Assembly (NCBI GenBank): GCA_015057275.1
Contig: SVEO01000015.1
Coordinates: 1-42,966, forward strand
Direction of reading: 5' to 3'
Origin: Lachnospiraceae bacterium
Lineage (GTDB): Bacteria; Bacillota; Clostridia; Lachnospirales; Lachnospiraceae
DNA: 42,966 bases
The position numbers and the translations under genes are program-made. Within the stretch, counting starts at the first letter, position 1; every line of letters starts with the position of its first letter. Of this stretch, positions 42,534 to 42,966 are shown in pieces. The notes below the pieces were generated by a model. The model was not told the origin of the DNA and did not search any database. It saw only the letters and a program-made list of their open reading frames with translations.

Positions 42534-42738
42534 CTTCTTCACCCTTCCTTATTTCATTTATTCTTTCTATGCAAACCTTGACCATTATTGATGATAATAC
42601 TAGTAGGATAAAACCGAACGCATATCTCCATAGATTATCTAGCAATGCAATGAAAAAGCCAAAGTAAACAACACAATAAAGTATTATGATGATTGATACT
42701 ACAATCGGCGCAATCATTTTACTTCGATGAGATTTCAA
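42514..42738 (-). CDS. Small two-helix membrane protein upstream of ybjQ
   Basis: I do not recognise this protein. The best start is a TTG at 42738 with an extended perfect GGAGGTGAT ribosome site four bases upstream, giving 74 residues; an ATG at 42780 lacks one. Two hydrophobic helices are seen, at IAPIVVSIIIILYCVVYFGFF and FGFILLVLSSIMV, followed by a charged tail IERINEIRKGEEDDISKY. It overlaps ybjQ by 20 bases, so the two are coupled and it may anchor or partner the YbjQ protein. Confidence 0.65.
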   Translation of the reverse strand: MKSHRSKMIAPIVVSIIIILYCVVYFGFFIALLDNLWRYAFGFILLVLSSIMVKVCIERINEIRKGEEDDISKY

Positions 42739-42787
42739 ATTTATCACCTCCGCAACTCCTAATTTATCTCCCAAATCCATTTGGAAA

Positions 42788-42816
42788 AGTATATCACAAA
42801 AATGTGAATATTTCCA
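42788..42816 (-). promoter_or_regulatory. Promoter with palindrome upstream of the small membrane protein
   Basis: TGGAAA (42811-42816) and TATACT (42788-42793) on the minus strand, 17 bases apart; the spacer contains the palindrome TCACA-N4-TGTGA (42794-42807), a possible repressor site. Confidence 0.55.
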
Positions 42817-42821
42817 CTATT

Positions 42822-42966
42822 TACCCAGCACTTTATTATTAGTCGCCGCCACCCCTCAAAGGGGTGGCTCGACTCGCTGGGTATAACCCCTTGACACCGG
42901 ACAGCGTCTCAAGGCGCCCAGACTTTCTCTTCGTTCAAGTCACTATTGCACTTGACGCGTTGCTTA
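42822..42966. mobile_element. Chain of strong hairpins at the right edge, possible IS200/IS605-like end
   Basis: A nested stem of about 21 pairs: TACCCAGC (42822-42829) with GCTGGGTA (42876-42883), AGTCG (42841-42845) with CGACT (42870-42874), and GCCACCCC (42848-42855) with GGGGTGGC (42861-42868). Two more hairpins follow: CCTTGA/TCAAGG (42889-42914) and TCAAGT/ACTTGA (42935-42955). GC content jumps compared with the flank. No protein-coding frame is convincing. Subterminal hairpins of this kind occur at ends of IS200/IS605 elements; a structured RNA is the alternative. The element, if any, continues past the window. Confidence 0.4.

Noticed and set aside
1-42966. CRISPR arrays, rRNA genes, complete insertion sequences
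   Set aside because: No regularly spaced direct repeats, rRNA-like sequence or intact transposase gene is present.

Overview
The window reads as a chromosomal segment of a Gram-positive Clostridia member, most likely Lachnospiraceae. This rests on strong GGAGG ribosome sites, the Firmicutes gene orders gdpP-rplI-dnaB and rpsF-ssb-rpsR, ftsEX followed by a peptidoglycan hydrolase and a C-terminal processing protease, a FeoB-associated Cys-rich protein, and a Gram-positive Tad pilus locus with Flp1-like, DUF5702 and DUF6382-FHA proteins. I do not assign a species. Most genes lie on the minus strand.

Layout. 1-437: the C-terminal part of a tyrosine integrase whose gene runs off the left edge, ending just beyond the 3' end of guaA; this looks like the junction of an integrated element. 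438-6841: uvrB-uvrA-guaA, tightly spaced on the minus strand. 6842-8064: an AT-rich accessory patch with a HEPN-motif protein, the wreck of a YhcG/DUF1016-type nuclease gene, and a short structured segment with a promoter-like sequence. 8065-10714: ferrous iron uptake (feoA, feoB, FeoB-associated protein) behind a promoter followed by tandem palindromes. 10884-13278: an OPT-family transporter and a stand-alone PqqD-like protein on the plus strand.

13351-18700: a cell-division and wall-remodelling operon (PucR/CdaR-type regulator, ftsE, ftsX, M23 hydrolase with coiled coil, S41 protease). 18844-19956: an MsmX/UgpC-type sugar ABC ATPase with no transporter partners nearby. 20237-22333: ridA, a CvfB-like S1 protein and an acyl-ACP thioesterase. 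22419-22854: tRNA-Gln(CUG) and a 56-residue two-cluster ferredoxin. 22943-28529: gdpP-rplI-dnaB, rpsF-ssb-rpsR and a DUF951 protein.

28648-38022: a ten-gene Tad/Flp pilus operon with its own sigma-A-like promoter. From the promoter it runs CpaE-like, CpaF ATPase, TadB, TadC with a large external domain, a 55-residue Flp1-like pilin, a DUF5702 protein, a TadE pseudopilin carrying two zinc-ribbon-like repeats, a prepilin peptidase, a second small TadE-like protein and a DUF6382-FHA protein. 38307-40691: an aconitase-family hydratase followed in the same frame by a 29-codon membrane peptide. 40886-42115: queC-queF for queuosine precursors. 42216-42738: YbjQ-family and small membrane proteins. 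42822-42966: a series of strong hairpins running to the right edge, possibly the end of an IS200/IS605-like element.

The most unusual items are the zinc-ribbon TadE pseudopilin within the Tad operon, the integrase junction at guaA, the HEPN gene beside a decayed nuclease gene, the tandem palindromes in front of feoA, and the hairpin block at the right edge. No CRISPR array, rRNA or complete mobile element is present.
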